A stretch of 31,802 nucleotides of DNA from positions 1 to 31,802 of the IMG/VR virus record IMGVR_UViG_3300047297_000281. One strand, 5' to 3'. The DNA is from a virus. Position numbers and translations under genes: made by a program. This document shows positions 7,804 through 14,840 of this stretch, in pieces; positions within the stretch are counted from its first letter, which is position 1, and each line of letters starts with the position of its first letter. Below the pieces are notes generated by a model, which worked only from the letters and a program-made list of their open reading frames with translations, was not told the DNA's origin and ran no database searches.

Positions 7804-8271
7804 ATGAAAACTGATACCACCCATATTACGATCAAGTGCCTTAAGTTGAACCTTACGTTCTCTCGCGAAACGTATTGCTTCACGGCCAAGGTTTACCACG
7901 GCCGCTCCGAAATCGGCTTTGCAGAGAATGACGGCAACGGCGGTTGCACGTTCGTGTGCCTCAACGCCACCGGCCGTGCCAATGACTTTGACGCCAAGGC
8001 GATCGAGGAAAAGGTGGACGCTTTGGTGCATGAAGCCGCACAGGCTAAAGACTTGGCCCGCATCATCCGCACGGTTCGCAAGGACATGAACACTAAGGTT
8101 CTCTTTATCAAGGCTGGCGAGACCACCGAAGGGGCTTACTCTTACTGCAAGCATAACGGCACCGTGCCGGGCTTTGATATCGCTTTGGCCGCCATGAAGA
8201 AGAAGTACCCAGATGCGGTATTCCTTAACGGAATGAGTGACTGCCAAATTGCCCACACCCTTGGCCTGTAA
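7804..8271 (+). CDS. Hypothetical protein
   Basis: This 155-residue protein starts at an ATG in the context CCAACCCATGAAA without a Shine-Dalgarno. Residues 1-60 look beta-rich (ITIKCLKLNLTFSRETYCF), the middle is a charged helix (60-90), and the C-terminus contains several Cys. The N-terminal half has an antiparallel-sheet pattern. I recognise no family. It belongs to the block of small early genes between helicase and exonuclease. Confidence 0.7.
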   Translation: MKTDTTHITIKCLKLNLTFSRETYCFTAKVYHGRSEIGFAENDGNGGCTFVCLNATGRANDFDAKAIEEKVDALVHEAAQAKDLARIIRTVRKDMNTKVLFIKAGETTEGAYSYCKHNGTVPGFDIALAAMKKKYPDAVFLNGMSDCQIAHTLGL

Positions 8272-8281
8272 TTTACCACCC

Positions 8282-8389
8282 ATGAAAACACTACTAACCC
8301 TGCTGGTTCTCGCCGCGTTGACGTTCGCCGTATATGCCCTGGCTGACGGCCCTTCGCTTATCCAAATCATCGACAACCCCCGCCTGTAA
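8282..8389 (+). CDS. Small membrane or secreted peptide
   Basis: This 35-residue frame begins MKTLLTLLVLAALTFAVYAL: a short basic start followed by a hydrophobic stretch (4-20), then a polar tail. That matches a signal peptide ending near ALA, or a single membrane segment. The start context is TTACCACCCATG, 10 bases after the previous stop, and the next gene begins 4 bases after its stop. The regular spacing and shared start context support it as a real gene. Function unknown. Confidence 0.5.
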   Translation: MKTLLTLLVLAALTFAVYALADGPSLIQIIDNPRL

Positions 8390-8393
8390 TACC

Positions 8394-8756
8394 ATGCTCT
8401 CTGCTATCAAACCATTGAAGGTAACGGACGAAGCCCGACTGCAGGCCGCCAAGGAATTGGTTTCCGCTAAGCGTAAGGAGACCGGCTGGAAGGCCGCTTA
8501 CGAGCTGTACGGAATCCGCTTTGGCCGTGGCTCCGTTAAGACTGCCATTATTGCCATTGAGTCTGCCCCCACATCCGGTGACTTTGCTCCGCTCATTAAG
8601 AAAGGACGTATTGCCCAGGCGCTGGAATCGTTCGACATGATCGTGGAGTTTCGCGGCGCATGGGGTAGCGATGATAAGGCCAAGGTGGTCGTGTACGAAG
8701 AGACGCCACTGATGGGCCAGAAGGAAGTAACCCCAATCGCTTGGCGCACCGCTTAA
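8394..8756 (+). CDS. Hypothetical protein
   Basis: This 120-residue protein starts at the ATG at 8394 (TAATACCATG, 4 bases after the preceding stop). An upstream ATG at 8334 is in frame but would overlap the small membrane peptide. The N-terminal half is basic and helical (LQAAKELVSAKRKETGWKAA) followed by a region like a helix-turn-helix (YELYGIRFGRGSVKTAI). The C-terminus is acidic. It may bind nucleic acid, but no family is recognised. Confidence 0.65.
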   Translation: MLSAIKPLKVTDEARLQAAKELVSAKRKETGWKAAYELYGIRFGRGSVKTAIIAIESAPTSGDFAPLIKKGRIAQALESFDMIVEFRGAWGSDDKAKVVVYEETPLMGQKEVTPIAWRTA

Positions 8757-8757
8757 T

Positions 8758-8919
8758 ATGCAACCCGCACTAGCTGAGAAGATTGCCACGGCCGTTAGCA
8801 CCGGTCACAAGCCCCGCCACATCCGCAAGGCGCTGAAGATGACCGGGCGCCAATTCCGCAAGGCACTGCGTACTGGCCGTATGATCCGTAAGGTTAACGC
8901 CACCCCTGCCATCGCCTAA
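8758..8919 (+). CDS. Small basic HTH-like protein
   Basis: This 53-residue protein starts one base after the previous stop (TAATATG). It is very basic. Residues 19-44 (PRHIRKALKMTGRQFRKALR) have the spacing of a helix-turn-helix. Next gene starts one base after its stop (TAACATG). Likely a DNA-binding regulator; the target is unknown. Confidence 0.55.
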   Translation: MQPALAEKIATAVSTGHKPRHIRKALKMTGRQFRKALRTGRMIRKVNATPAIA

Positions 8920-8920
8920 C

Positions 8921-9487
8921 ATGAGCCGTAACCAAGGTAAGATTATCGCCGCTATAAAGGGGCTTAAGGGCGTTCAGCCCATCACGATTAATGAGTTTGC
9001 CGCTCAGCATGGGTTCACCCGCACCGGTGTATGGGTTGTGTCCCAGCGATATGGCGTGACGTTCAAGCGTGGCACCCGCCCGGTAAAGGCGCTGGTCACG
9101 TTCAACGGCCATAAGATGAGCCAACTGAAACTTAACAGACTGATGGAGTTTAAGGCCATGCTCCCGCAGCTTGACCTGAAAGAGCGCCTGAACGCGGATG
9201 ATATTGGCGGCCGCCTGCGTCTGTCGAATACCACGATCCGTGGCTGGTGCCATATCCTGCGTCACCGCCTGCAGAACCATAACGGCCGTACGGTTTACAC
9301 GCACGATAAGAGCGGCTGGCCTGCCATCATTGACCCGCTGCTGAAGCGTGGCGAGCCTATGAAGGTTATCATGTCCGCTATCCCTGGCGTAAGCACCTGC
9401 TCCATCTACCGATGGCTAGCCAATACGGAACGCATCACGGTTAACGAGCGTGACCGTTCCACCTATAAATCTGCCTCCCCTAACTAA
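8921..9487 (+). CDS. Hypothetical protein with several HTH-like segments
   Basis: This 188-residue protein has three stretches that each read like a helix-turn-helix: residues 21-48 (INEFAAQHGFTRTGVWVVS), 88-114 (NADDIGGRLRLSNTTIRGW) and 146-166 (IMSAIPGVSTCSIYRWLA). It is basic overall, so it probably binds DNA at more than one site. The start lies one base after the previous stop. A transcriptional regulator or a DNA-replication accessory protein are both possible. I know no named family with this layout. Confidence 0.7.
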   Translation: MSRNQGKIIAAIKGLKGVQPITINEFAAQHGFTRTGVWVVSQRYGVTFKRGTRPVKALVTFNGHKMSQLKLNRLMEFKAMLPQLDLKERLNADDIGGRLRLSNTTIRGWCHILRHRLQNHNGRTVYTHDKSGWPAIIDPLLKRGEPMKVIMSAIPGVSTCSIYRWLANTERITVNERDRSTYKSASPN

Positions 9488-9496
9488 TCTACCACC

Positions 9497-10312
9497 ATGC
9501 CCGAATTACTCACTAACCTAACGAACGCTGCGTACCATTCCCACGCGGCGCTCTCTAACAGCCGCTTGTCGCGGTTTATTACCAGCCCCCGCTTGCTGGA
9601 CGTGCCGATGAAGTCCACCCCCTCCCTACGCTGGGGTACTCTGGTGCACACCGCCCTGCTGGAGCCCGCCCTGTTTGCCCAGACCGTCACGGCCATGCCC
9701 GAAGGGCTCGACAAGGGCACCGGTGCTAAGGCTCGCGTGGCCGAGTTTGAAGCCGCCCACGCAGGTAAGGAGATTATCGACAGCGCCGAGGCCGCCAGCC
9801 TTGCCGCCATCGTCAAGCGGGTGACCGAAGACGAATACGCCATGGATCTGCTGGGTGCACCTGGTCGCACTGAGCATTCGTTATTCTGGAATGACGAACA
9901 GACCGGTATTGCCCTGCGTTGCCGTCCCGATTACTGGCGTAACGATGGCATTCTGGTTGACGTCAAGACCACGGCCGACTGCTCCAGCTGGGGGTTCGGC
10001 AAGTCAGCCCTTGATTTTGGCTATGACAGGCAATCAGCCATTTACTGGGATGGCGTAACGGCCGTGACCGGCACGGCGCCTACCGCGTTCGTGTTCGTGG
10101 CTATCGAGCACAGCAAGACCAGCGGAGAAACGTACGTACAGTGCCACAACGTGGAGGCCGAAACCCTCATGCGTGGCCGTGAGCGTTACCGCAAGGGGCT
10201 GGCTGACCTGAAGATGTGCCGCGAGAAATACGGCGCCGAGTCTGCCCGTTATCCCCACACCCTAGAGGCGAGCATTAAACCGCTCCGCGTCCCCTATCAC
10301 TTCCAATCCTAA
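9497..10312 (+). CDS. RecE-like exonuclease (exonuclease VIII, PDDEXK family)
   Basis: This 271-residue nuclease probably resects double-stranded DNA ends to give single strands for the RecT protein encoded next to it. Seen in order are the opening YHSHAALSNSRLSRF typical of this family, GTLVHTALLEP with a conserved His (51), RPDYW (Asp 145), VDVKTT (Asp 155 and Lys 157 as the D/ExK pair) and a YDRQSAIYWDG motif with Gln 179 and Tyr 183. The start is in the context CTACCACCATG with no Shine-Dalgarno. It makes a two-gene recombination unit with recT, 28 bases downstream. Confidence 0.87.
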   Translation: MPELLTNLTNAAYHSHAALSNSRLSRFITSPRLLDVPMKSTPSLRWGTLVHTALLEPALFAQTVTAMPEGLDKGTGAKARVAEFEAAHAGKEIIDSAEAASLAAIVKRVTEDEYAMDLLGAPGRTEHSLFWNDEQTGIALRCRPDYWRNDGILVDVKTTADCSSWGFGKSALDFGYDRQSAIYWDGVTAVTGTAPTAFVFVAIEHSKTSGETYVQCHNVEAETLMRGRERYRKGLADLKMCREKYGAESARYPHTLEASIKPLRVPYHFQS

Positions 10313-10317
10313 CCCGA

Positions 10318-10339
10318 ATAACATACACGATAACATACA
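10318..10339 (+). repeat. Tandem ATAACATACA repeat before recT
   Basis: The 10-mer ATAACATACA occurs at 10318-10327 and again at 10330-10339, a 12-base period, ending one base before the recT ATG. The spacer otherwise holds no Shine-Dalgarno. It may serve as an A-rich translation enhancer or a small operator; chance duplication is also possible. Confidence 0.6.
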
Positions 10340-10340
10340 T

Positions 10341-11180
10341 ATGGCTAAGAAACATACAACCGAAGCCCTGACGGTGGCTGAAAAGCCGATGCAGGACATG
10401 ACCCCCCGCGAGCTGATGACGTCTCGCGGTCTAACCGATCAGGTGGCCAAGGCTCTGCCCGCTATCTTCACCCCTGAGCGTTTTATGCGCGTAACCCTGA
10501 CCGCGTTCAATAAGAACCCGAAGCTCTGGGACTGCACTAAGCAGTCTATCGCCAGCGTGGTTCTGCAGTGCGCTCAGTTTGGCGTAGAGCCTGACGGCCG
10601 ACACGCCCACATTATCCCATACAATGGCGAAGCCACCCTGCAGCTGGACTATAAGGGTCTGGTGGCATTGGTTCGCCGCTCCGGTGATGTAGTCAGCATT
10701 CACGCTGACGTGGTACGCAAGGGCGATAAGTTTAAGGTTAACCTGGGCGAAATCACCTGCCATGAGGTGGACTATTCCAGCGAAGCCGGTGAAGTGTACG
10801 CGGTTTACGCTACGGCCCGCCTTAAAGACGGCTCCAGCCAGTCCGTGGTGCTCCGTAAGGAAGAGGTAGAGGCTATCCGTAAGCGCTCCCGCTCCGGTGC
10901 GTCTGGCCCATGGGCTACCGACTGGGCAGAGATGGCTAAGAAAACGGCTTTCCGACGCCTCACTAAGTGGCTACCCCTGTCCTATGAAGCGGCCGAAGTG
11001 GTCGAGGCAGACCAGCGCCGCGAGTTTGATATCACGGCCACGACCACCACGGAACCCCAGCCAGCCACCGCCCAGGCGTTGACCGAAAGGCTGAAGGCCA
11101 AGCCCGCTAAGGCTGAGCCCATCACGATTACCGAAACTAAGACTAACGAAGATGCCCCCGAAGCTAGCGAAGATTACTGA
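10341..11180 (+). CDS. recT: RecT single-strand annealing recombinase
   Basis: This 279-residue protein anneals complementary single strands made by the neighbouring exonuclease, for recombination and repair of phage DNA. The core is recognisable: LPAIFTPERFMRVTLTAF, SIASVVLQCAQFGVEPDGR, HIIPYNGEATLQLDYKGL and GPWATDWAEMAKKTAFRRL are the hallmark blocks of the RecT/Redbeta family. The length is normal. The C-terminal 60 residues are a Lys/Pro/Thr-rich tail. The end overlaps the next gene by 29 bases in another frame. Confidence 0.95.
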   Translation: MAKKHTTEALTVAEKPMQDMTPRELMTSRGLTDQVAKALPAIFTPERFMRVTLTAFNKNPKLWDCTKQSIASVVLQCAQFGVEPDGRHAHIIPYNGEATLQLDYKGLVALVRRSGDVVSIHADVVRKGDKFKVNLGEITCHEVDYSSEAGEVYAVYATARLKDGSSQSVVLRKEEVEAIRKRSRSGASGPWATDWAEMAKKTAFRRLTKWLPLSYEAAEVVEADQRREFDITATTTTEPQPATAQALTERLKAKPAKAEPITITETKTNEDAPEASEDY

Positions 11181-11361
11181 TCTACGGCCGCTGCTGACTG
11201 AGCAGGAGCTAGTGGCTCGCTGGCGTGGTAAGGTTTCGGCCGTCACGCTGGCAGCCTGGCGCTCTCGCCGGGTCGGCCCTGGCTACATCAAGGTAGGCCG
11301 TTCTATCCTATACCCTCAGTGCTATGTGGAGAAATACGAAGATGGAAAATCCAGACGATAA
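11152..11361 (+). CDS. Small HTH protein, excisionase/AlpA-like
   Basis: This 69-residue protein has LLTEQELVARWRG then VTLAAWRSRRVGPGYIKVGR, the pattern of MerR-like HTH_17 proteins (AlpA and excisionase relatives): a recognition helix, the R-x-GPGYIKVGR turn and a strand. It probably binds DNA as a small regulator or recombination directionality factor. No integrase is visible, so a regulatory role is more likely. It overlaps the recT end by 29 bases and the next gene by 20 bases. Confidence 0.75.
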   Translation: MPPKLAKITDLRPLLTEQELVARWRGKVSAVTLAAWRSRRVGPGYIKVGRSILYPQCYVEKYEDGKSRR

Positions 11362-11587
11362 CGAAGAGCGCGAGATGAATATGGCCTTTGCTTACCGCTT
11401 CCTGTGCGGTGAAGCCGAGACCGTTAAGCGCCACTATAAGACGAAAGACTTAAGCCACGCCACCGCTAGCGATATGCTTAAGGCATCCGTGCTGGAGGCT
11501 CGCGGCCTGTTCCTGGCTAAGTACCCGGACGTAACCCTAACCGCCACGCTGGATAAGCGCGGCAACACCTCAGTAAATATCTCCTAA
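11342..11587 (+). CDS. Hypothetical protein
   Basis: This 81-residue protein starts at ATG 11342 (MENPDDNEEREM), overlapping the HTH gene. Starts at 11324 or 11375 are also in frame. It has an acidic start, a helical centre (SHATASDMLKASVLEARGL) and a beta-like C-terminus. No family is recognised. It lies in the tightly packed early operon downstream of recT. Confidence 0.6.
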   Translation: MENPDDNEEREMNMAFAYRFLCGEAETVKRHYKTKDLSHATASDMLKASVLEARGLFLAKYPDVTLTATLDKRGNTSVNIS

Positions 11588-11590
11588 CCC

Positions 11591-11839
11591 ATGAAACCCA
11601 AAACCGAAACCGTCATTATCAATAACAAAGTATATCACCTTAAGCACCCGATATACAAATCCCGCGCCGCTAAGATTGAGGCCGTAGGCGCCGCCATCGT
11701 GGCGGCTAACGATCGGCAGGCAACCCAGCGAGAATGCGCCACTGAGGTGGGGCTGACCGTACCGGGCTTACGCCTGCAGCTGGCCCTAGTCGGCATCAAG
11801 TGGAATAACCTACGAGACTTTACCCGCCATGGCGAGTAA
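11591..11839 (+). CDS. Hypothetical HTH-like protein
   Basis: This 82-residue basic protein starts in the context CTAACCCATGAAA. Residues 42-70 (RQATQRECATEVGLTVPGLR) have the spacing of a helix-turn-helix: Ala-rich helix, Gly turn, second helix. A DNA-binding role is plausible. It overlaps the next gene by 11 bases. Confidence 0.62.
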   Translation: MKPKTETVIINNKVYHLKHPIYKSRAAKIEAVGAAIVAANDRQATQRECATEVGLTVPGLRLQLALVGIKWNNLRDFTRHGE

Positions 11840-12065
11840 CCCCGAAGGCCACGGCCGTAACGTGCAGGACGTGCTGACCGACACCCGGCTGATGCTGGGC
11901 AAGGCTCAGGATGACTGCACCCGCTGGAAGTCTCTTGCGGACGCCCGGGCCGAAGAGGTCAAGGCGCTGCGGGCAGAGCTCGCCAGCCTGCAGGAATCTT
12001 ACCACCTGCTGAACGCGGCCGTGGCCAAGGTGCTGACCGGGCCTAAGAAGGGGGCTAAGCGATGA
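11829..12065 (+). CDS. Hypothetical coiled-coil protein
   Basis: This 78-residue protein is almost wholly helical. Residues 16-66 have heptad-like Leu and Ala spacing (ARAEEVKALRAELASLQES), followed by a basic tail GPKKGAKR. It probably oligomerises. Its stop overlaps the next start as ATGA. It resembles the two coiled-coil proteins downstream in character but shares no long identical stretch with them. Confidence 0.6.
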   Translation: MASNPEGHGRNVQDVLTDTRLMLGKAQDDCTRWKSLADARAEEVKALRAELASLQESYHLLNAAVAKVLTGPKKGAKR

Positions 12066-12406
12066 ACCTGCTGCGCTACCGCCTGCACCTGTCCTCTAGC
12101 CATGGTGCCCTGGCTCAAATGCTGTACGACCCAGACGGCAACTGGGTTAACGTGGAAGACGTTAAGGGTTATCTACGCAAAAATGCGGAGAATAGCCCTG
12201 CCCAATCTACGCACGGCTGGCGATCCATTGACGAAGAGATGCCACCCGAAAGCGTGGACGTGCTGGTGTGGCTACGCCGTTACGCGGTGGTTGCCCAGCG
12301 TGTCGGCATGACGGAGGAAAATGCACCGGTGTTCGTACGCGCTGACGATTACACAAAGATTGAGCCTGTTTACTGGCAACCCATTACCCCCCCTACCAAT
12401 GAATAA
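12062..12406 (+). CDS. DUF551-like protein
   Basis: In this 114-residue protein, residues 49-110 match the short DUF551 pattern seen in many phages and prophages: GWRSIDEEMPPESVDVLVW near the start and YWQPITPP at the end. The function of that family is not known. The N-terminal 45 residues are separate (LHLSSSHGALAQMLYD). The start is coupled to the previous gene by ATGA, and its end overlaps the next gene by 8 bases. Confidence 0.68.
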   Translation: MNLLRYRLHLSSSHGALAQMLYDPDGNWVNVEDVKGYLRKNAENSPAQSTHGWRSIDEEMPPESVDVLVWLRRYAVVAQRVGMTEENAPVFVRADDYTKIEPVYWQPITPPTNE

Positions 12407-12986
12407 TGACTTCATACAGAACGCGGTTAACAACTTGTACCAGGCTAACGAGCTGATGGCGCTGAAGGCCGAGAACGCCCGCCTGCTCTCCGAGTTGGCT
12501 AATCTTAAGGCAAAGGCTGACCAATTTGAATCCGAGAACCTTTTGGTTCGAGAGGAGGCTGACCGCTATTGTCGATTGTGGCAGAAAGCCCAAGTCGAGG
12601 TAGAGTCTTTAATGACATCACCAACTTCCCGACTTTTGCGAGCCGAGCGTGAGAAGAACGCCCGCCTCAAGGCCGACCTTGCCAAATCGGAGGAACACAA
12701 CGACGCGCTTTGCGAGCGTATGTCCGACCTTAACTCCGAATTGTTTGCGGCCTCAAACATCAACGGAAAGTTACATATGGAACGAGTCCGCGACCTAAAC
12801 CAAATGGGAGGCCAATGCGAGGAAATCGCCCGTCTCAAGGGCGAGGTCGAGCGGCTGACCATACAGCGAGCGAAACTCATCGAGTCCGCAGAGAAGTTGT
12901 TTCGATTTGTGGGACAAGAGTTGTATGGCCCCATCGACCACTTTGAAGCCGCATGGGAAGCCGCCAAGGAGGGCAAGCAGTCGTGA
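12399..12986 (+). CDS. Coiled-coil protein, copy 1 of a partly duplicated pair
   Basis: This 195-residue protein is nearly all coiled coil (ENARLLSELANLKAKADQFE and on), with a globular C-terminal end (LYGPIDHFEAAWEAA). The start is ATG 12399, overlapping the DUF551-like gene. Residues 45-56 are identical in the next gene (SENLLVREEADR) and the DNA under them is an exact 36-base repeat. From about 12570 onward the codons change character (more CGA, TTG and CTC than the neighbours), suggesting that this part came from elsewhere. Function is unknown. Confidence 0.65.
   Translation: MNNDFIQNAVNNLYQANELMALKAENARLLSELANLKAKADQFESENLLVREEADRYCRLWQKAQVEVESLMTSPTSRLLRAEREKNARLKADLAKSEEHNDALCERMSDLNSELFAASNINGKLHMERVRDLNQMGGQCEEIARLKGEVERLTIQRAKLIESAEKLFRFVGQELYGPIDHFEAAWEAAKEGKQS
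12531..12566 (+). repeat. 36-base exact direct repeat, copy 1
   Basis: This stretch is identical to 13103-13138. It codes for the residues SENLLVREEADR in both coiled-coil genes, in the same frame. Exact identity at the DNA level, including third codon positions, points to a recent duplication or recombination. Confidence 0.95.
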
Positions 12987-13276
12987 GCGACCAATTTAAG
13001 AAGCACATGAAATCGGTCCCGCTAGAGGTCACCATGATGAAGCGCATCGGCGAGCTCAAGGCCGAGTTGACCCATTGCAAGGCCGAGGTGGAGCATCTGA
13101 CATCCGAGAACCTTTTGGTTCGAGAGGAGGCTGACCGCCACTATAAACTCTGGGTGAGGCGTGGTTACCAGCTGGATAAACTCCGCAAACTGGGAACCGA
13201 GATGGGCAAACACTTGCCGGATACGGACGCGGCTAACCGGGCTTACATACATTTTGAAGCGGAGGGCGTAGAATGA
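12983..13276 (+). CDS. Coiled-coil protein, copy 2 of a partly duplicated pair
   Basis: This 97-residue protein starts at GTG 12983, coupled to the previous stop as GTGA. An in-frame ATG at 12953 lies within the previous gene and is less likely. The central coiled coil IGELKAELTHCKAEVEHL leads into SENLLVREEADR, shared exactly with the previous gene. It ends with a region HFEAEGVE that resembles the HFEAAWEAA end of the longer copy. A shortened paralogue of the upstream gene is the best description; function unknown. Confidence 0.62.
   Translation: MSDQFKKHMKSVPLEVTMMKRIGELKAELTHCKAEVEHLTSENLLVREEADRHYKLWVRRGYQLDKLRKLGTEMGKHLPDTDAANRAYIHFEAEGVE
13103..13138 (+). repeat. 36-base exact direct repeat, copy 2
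   Basis: Identical to 12531-12566; see that entry. Recombination between the two copies would delete 572 bases and fuse the genes in frame, since both copies are read in the same phase. Confidence 0.95.
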
Positions 13277-13563
13277 ACGAACCCCTAGAGCTGCAGGCCC
13301 GCGCCGTTAGCCTGGGCATGAGCCTAGACAGCGTACGCCGACTGCTGGGCTGTGAGCAATTCGTGGCCCGCAAGACTGACCGGCCGTGGCGTCCTAAGTC
13401 TGTCGGCATTGACCACCATATCCGAAAGCACCCGCGTATGAATACGCACTATATCGTGTTCACGATTAACAACCAGCGGCAGTCTATCAACGGCGCCGCC
13501 ACGCTAGAGGAAACTCGCCAGATACGTGATAAGCACTTTAAACGGTTGGGCATTAACCCATGA
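13273..13563 (+). CDS. Hypothetical protein with an AP2-like C-terminal region
   Basis: This 96-residue protein is coupled to the previous gene (ATGA). Residues 58-95 (THYIVFTINNQRQSINGAAT followed by a helix with TRQIRDKHFKRLGI) resemble the three-strand plus helix DNA-binding fold of AP2-type domains in phage proteins. Residues 5-30 could form a small helical domain. DNA binding is plausible but the match is by eye only. Confidence 0.6.
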   Translation: MNEPLELQARAVSLGMSLDSVRRLLGCEQFVARKTDRPWRPKSVGIDHHIRKHPRMNTHYIVFTINNQRQSINGAATLEETRQIRDKHFKRLGINP

Positions 13564-14024
13564 TCCAGCCAGAACCCATGAACCAATTCTGCGTAATCGC
13601 CCTGTTTCTTATGGGCTGTCAGGCTATGGCTCAGGACGATGCCCGGTTACTCCAGGCTATAGGGCAGGTAGAGGGTGGGGTTCGTACCCAGCGCGGTGAC
13701 GGCGGTAAGGCGTACGGCCTGTACCAAACCCATAAGGCGGCATGGCAGGACGGTAACACGCAGCTGGCCCTAGAGGGGCGGCCGATATACCCGATGACCC
13801 AGTGGCGTTCCCCAGTGGCACAGGATATGGTGGCCCTTGCCATCCTGCGGGTCATCAGAGGCCGTTTGTTTGACGAGGGTATCCGTAACCCTACCCCCCA
13901 GCAGTTAGCCCTGTGCTGGGGCATGGGCTTTACGGGAGCCAAGCGCGTAGGGTTTGACCCCCAGCAGGCACCGGCGGCCAAAGCCGACTACGCCCAGCGG
14001 GTAGCCAACCTGGCTAAGCGGTAG
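13560..14024 (+). CDS. Lysozyme-like endolysin with signal sequence
   Basis: This 154-residue protein (or 148 from the ATG at 13578) is probably the cell-wall-degrading lysis enzyme. A short hydrophobic stretch with a lipobox-like LMGC and an AMA-Q cleavage-like site suggests export. The domain that follows has LLQAIGQVEGG with the likely catalytic Glu, KAYGLYQTH, WRSPVAQDMVALAIL and LALCWGMGFTGAKR, the pattern of lysozyme-like/transglycosylase folds. The start at 13560 overlaps the previous stop as ATGA. It is the last rightward gene, while the holin candidate lies on the opposite strand 430 bases away. A virion-associated lysin is the alternative. Confidence 0.68.
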   Translation: MIQPEPMNQFCVIALFLMGCQAMAQDDARLLQAIGQVEGGVRTQRGDGGKAYGLYQTHKAAWQDGNTQLALEGRPIYPMTQWRSPVAQDMVALAILRVIRGRLFDEGIRNPTPQQLALCWGMGFTGAKRVGFDPQQAPAAKADYAQRVANLAKR

Positions 14025-14123
14025 GGCTTGACCTGCGACTGATCGCGGAGAGTCTGGCTTAGTCGAGCCGGGAGTTTCCGCTGCGAGTCGGGAGCAACAT
14101 CGGGTTAGGTGGCCCGGTAAGAC

Positions 14124-14152
14124 AGCCCTTGCCCCCTTATCGGGGCGGGGCT
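14124..14152. terminator. GC-rich hairpin between convergent operons
   Basis: Arms AGCCC..GCCCC (14124-14135) pair with GGGGC..GGGCT (14142-14152), with a small bulge and a six-base loop. It lies in the 137-base gap between the ends of the rightward and leftward operons, where a two-way terminator is expected. No T-run follows on either strand, so it may need a factor or only slow polymerase. The 12-mer CTTGACCTGCGA occurs on each side (14027-14038 and 14172-14183). Confidence 0.45.
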
Positions 14153-14161
14153 CCATTTGCC

Positions 14162-14497
14162 CTAGGAAGCCCTTGACCTGCGAATCCGTATAGACACCGC
14201 CACGGCACAGGCAAAAGAGCCCACGGCCAAAGCCAGCCCCAAATCCCGACACGCCTTAAGCCCCATGGTGGCGGTTGATAGGTTATGCTGTAGGTTCTTA
14301 TCGTCTGAGACTATCCGGCCAGCGTCCCCTAGAATCATGGCCATGGCCTGAGAGCTCTGGAAGGATGACAGGACGTATTCGGCCAGCAGGTAGATGCCGA
14401 CTGAGCCGACAAAGGAGCAAGCAATCAGGGCCATGTTAGCCCAGAGCAGGTTCTTATCCCCGCTTGCGCTTGGCTTTGCTGGGCTTGGCTTTGCCAT
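14162..14497 (-). CDS. Two-segment membrane protein, possible antiholin or second holin
   Basis: In this 111-residue protein, hydrophobic segments at about 17-44 and 85-103 flank a polar loop, and the C-terminus is basic (RIRRSR). The size and shape fit small lysis membrane proteins. It is the last gene of the leftward operon. Its first 15 codons overlap the Lys-rich tail of the holin candidate in another frame (44 bases), so the true start may be slightly further in. Other membrane roles cannot be excluded. Confidence 0.55.
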   Translation of the reverse strand: MAKPSPAKPSASGDKNLLWANMALIACSFVGSVGIYLLAEYVLSSFQSSQAMAMILGDAGRIVSDDKNLQHNLSTATMGLKACRDLGLALAVGSFACAVAVSIRIRRSRAS

Positions 14498-14840
14498 TTG
14501 GTTTAATTCCCTTGGTTACCTTGGCTACTTCGGCCTGACCACGTGCCTTAATATATTTTAAAATCGTGTCCGCTACCTCCGGCGCTGCGTAACCGCAGGC
14601 TCCCACCACGGCCATTTTAAGACCAGCAGATTGGATATAATCCTGAATGCCATACCCGACCAGGGCCGCCGTCACGGCCGCAGCTGATACGCGCCTGAGC
14701 ACCCAAAAGAAACTGACCTGCTCCGTGCTCATCAGTAGCCGGGCGGTCATCGCCAAGCCGCCTAGGATGGACGCGGTTAAGCCGTCACGGACTATCGCGG
14801 CGCTGGATTCGGTATCAACTGGTGGTACTGGAGGGCTCAC
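14454..14840 (-). CDS. Holin candidate
   Basis: This 128-residue protein has three hydrophobic segments (about 22-37, 48-66, 72-90), a short polar N-terminus and a long basic tail (KAKPSKAKRKRG). The blocks ILGGLAMTARLL, LRRVSAAAVTAALVGY and GLKMAVVGACGYAAPEVADT recall LydA-type phage holins. It should open the inner membrane to let the lysin out. The start is GTG 14840, coupled to the upstream stop as GTGA. Confidence 0.65.
   Translation of the reverse strand: MSPPVPPVDTESSAAIVRDGLTASILGGLAMTARLLMSTEQVSFFWVLRRVSAAAVTAALVGYGIQDYIQSAGLKMAVVGACGYAAPEVADTILKYIKARGQAEVAKVTKGIKPNGKAKPSKAKRKRG

Noticed and set aside
14025-14161. Possible tRNA in the convergent gap
   Set aside because: No T-loop consensus, no cloverleaf pairing and no CCA-end arrangement could be found by eye.
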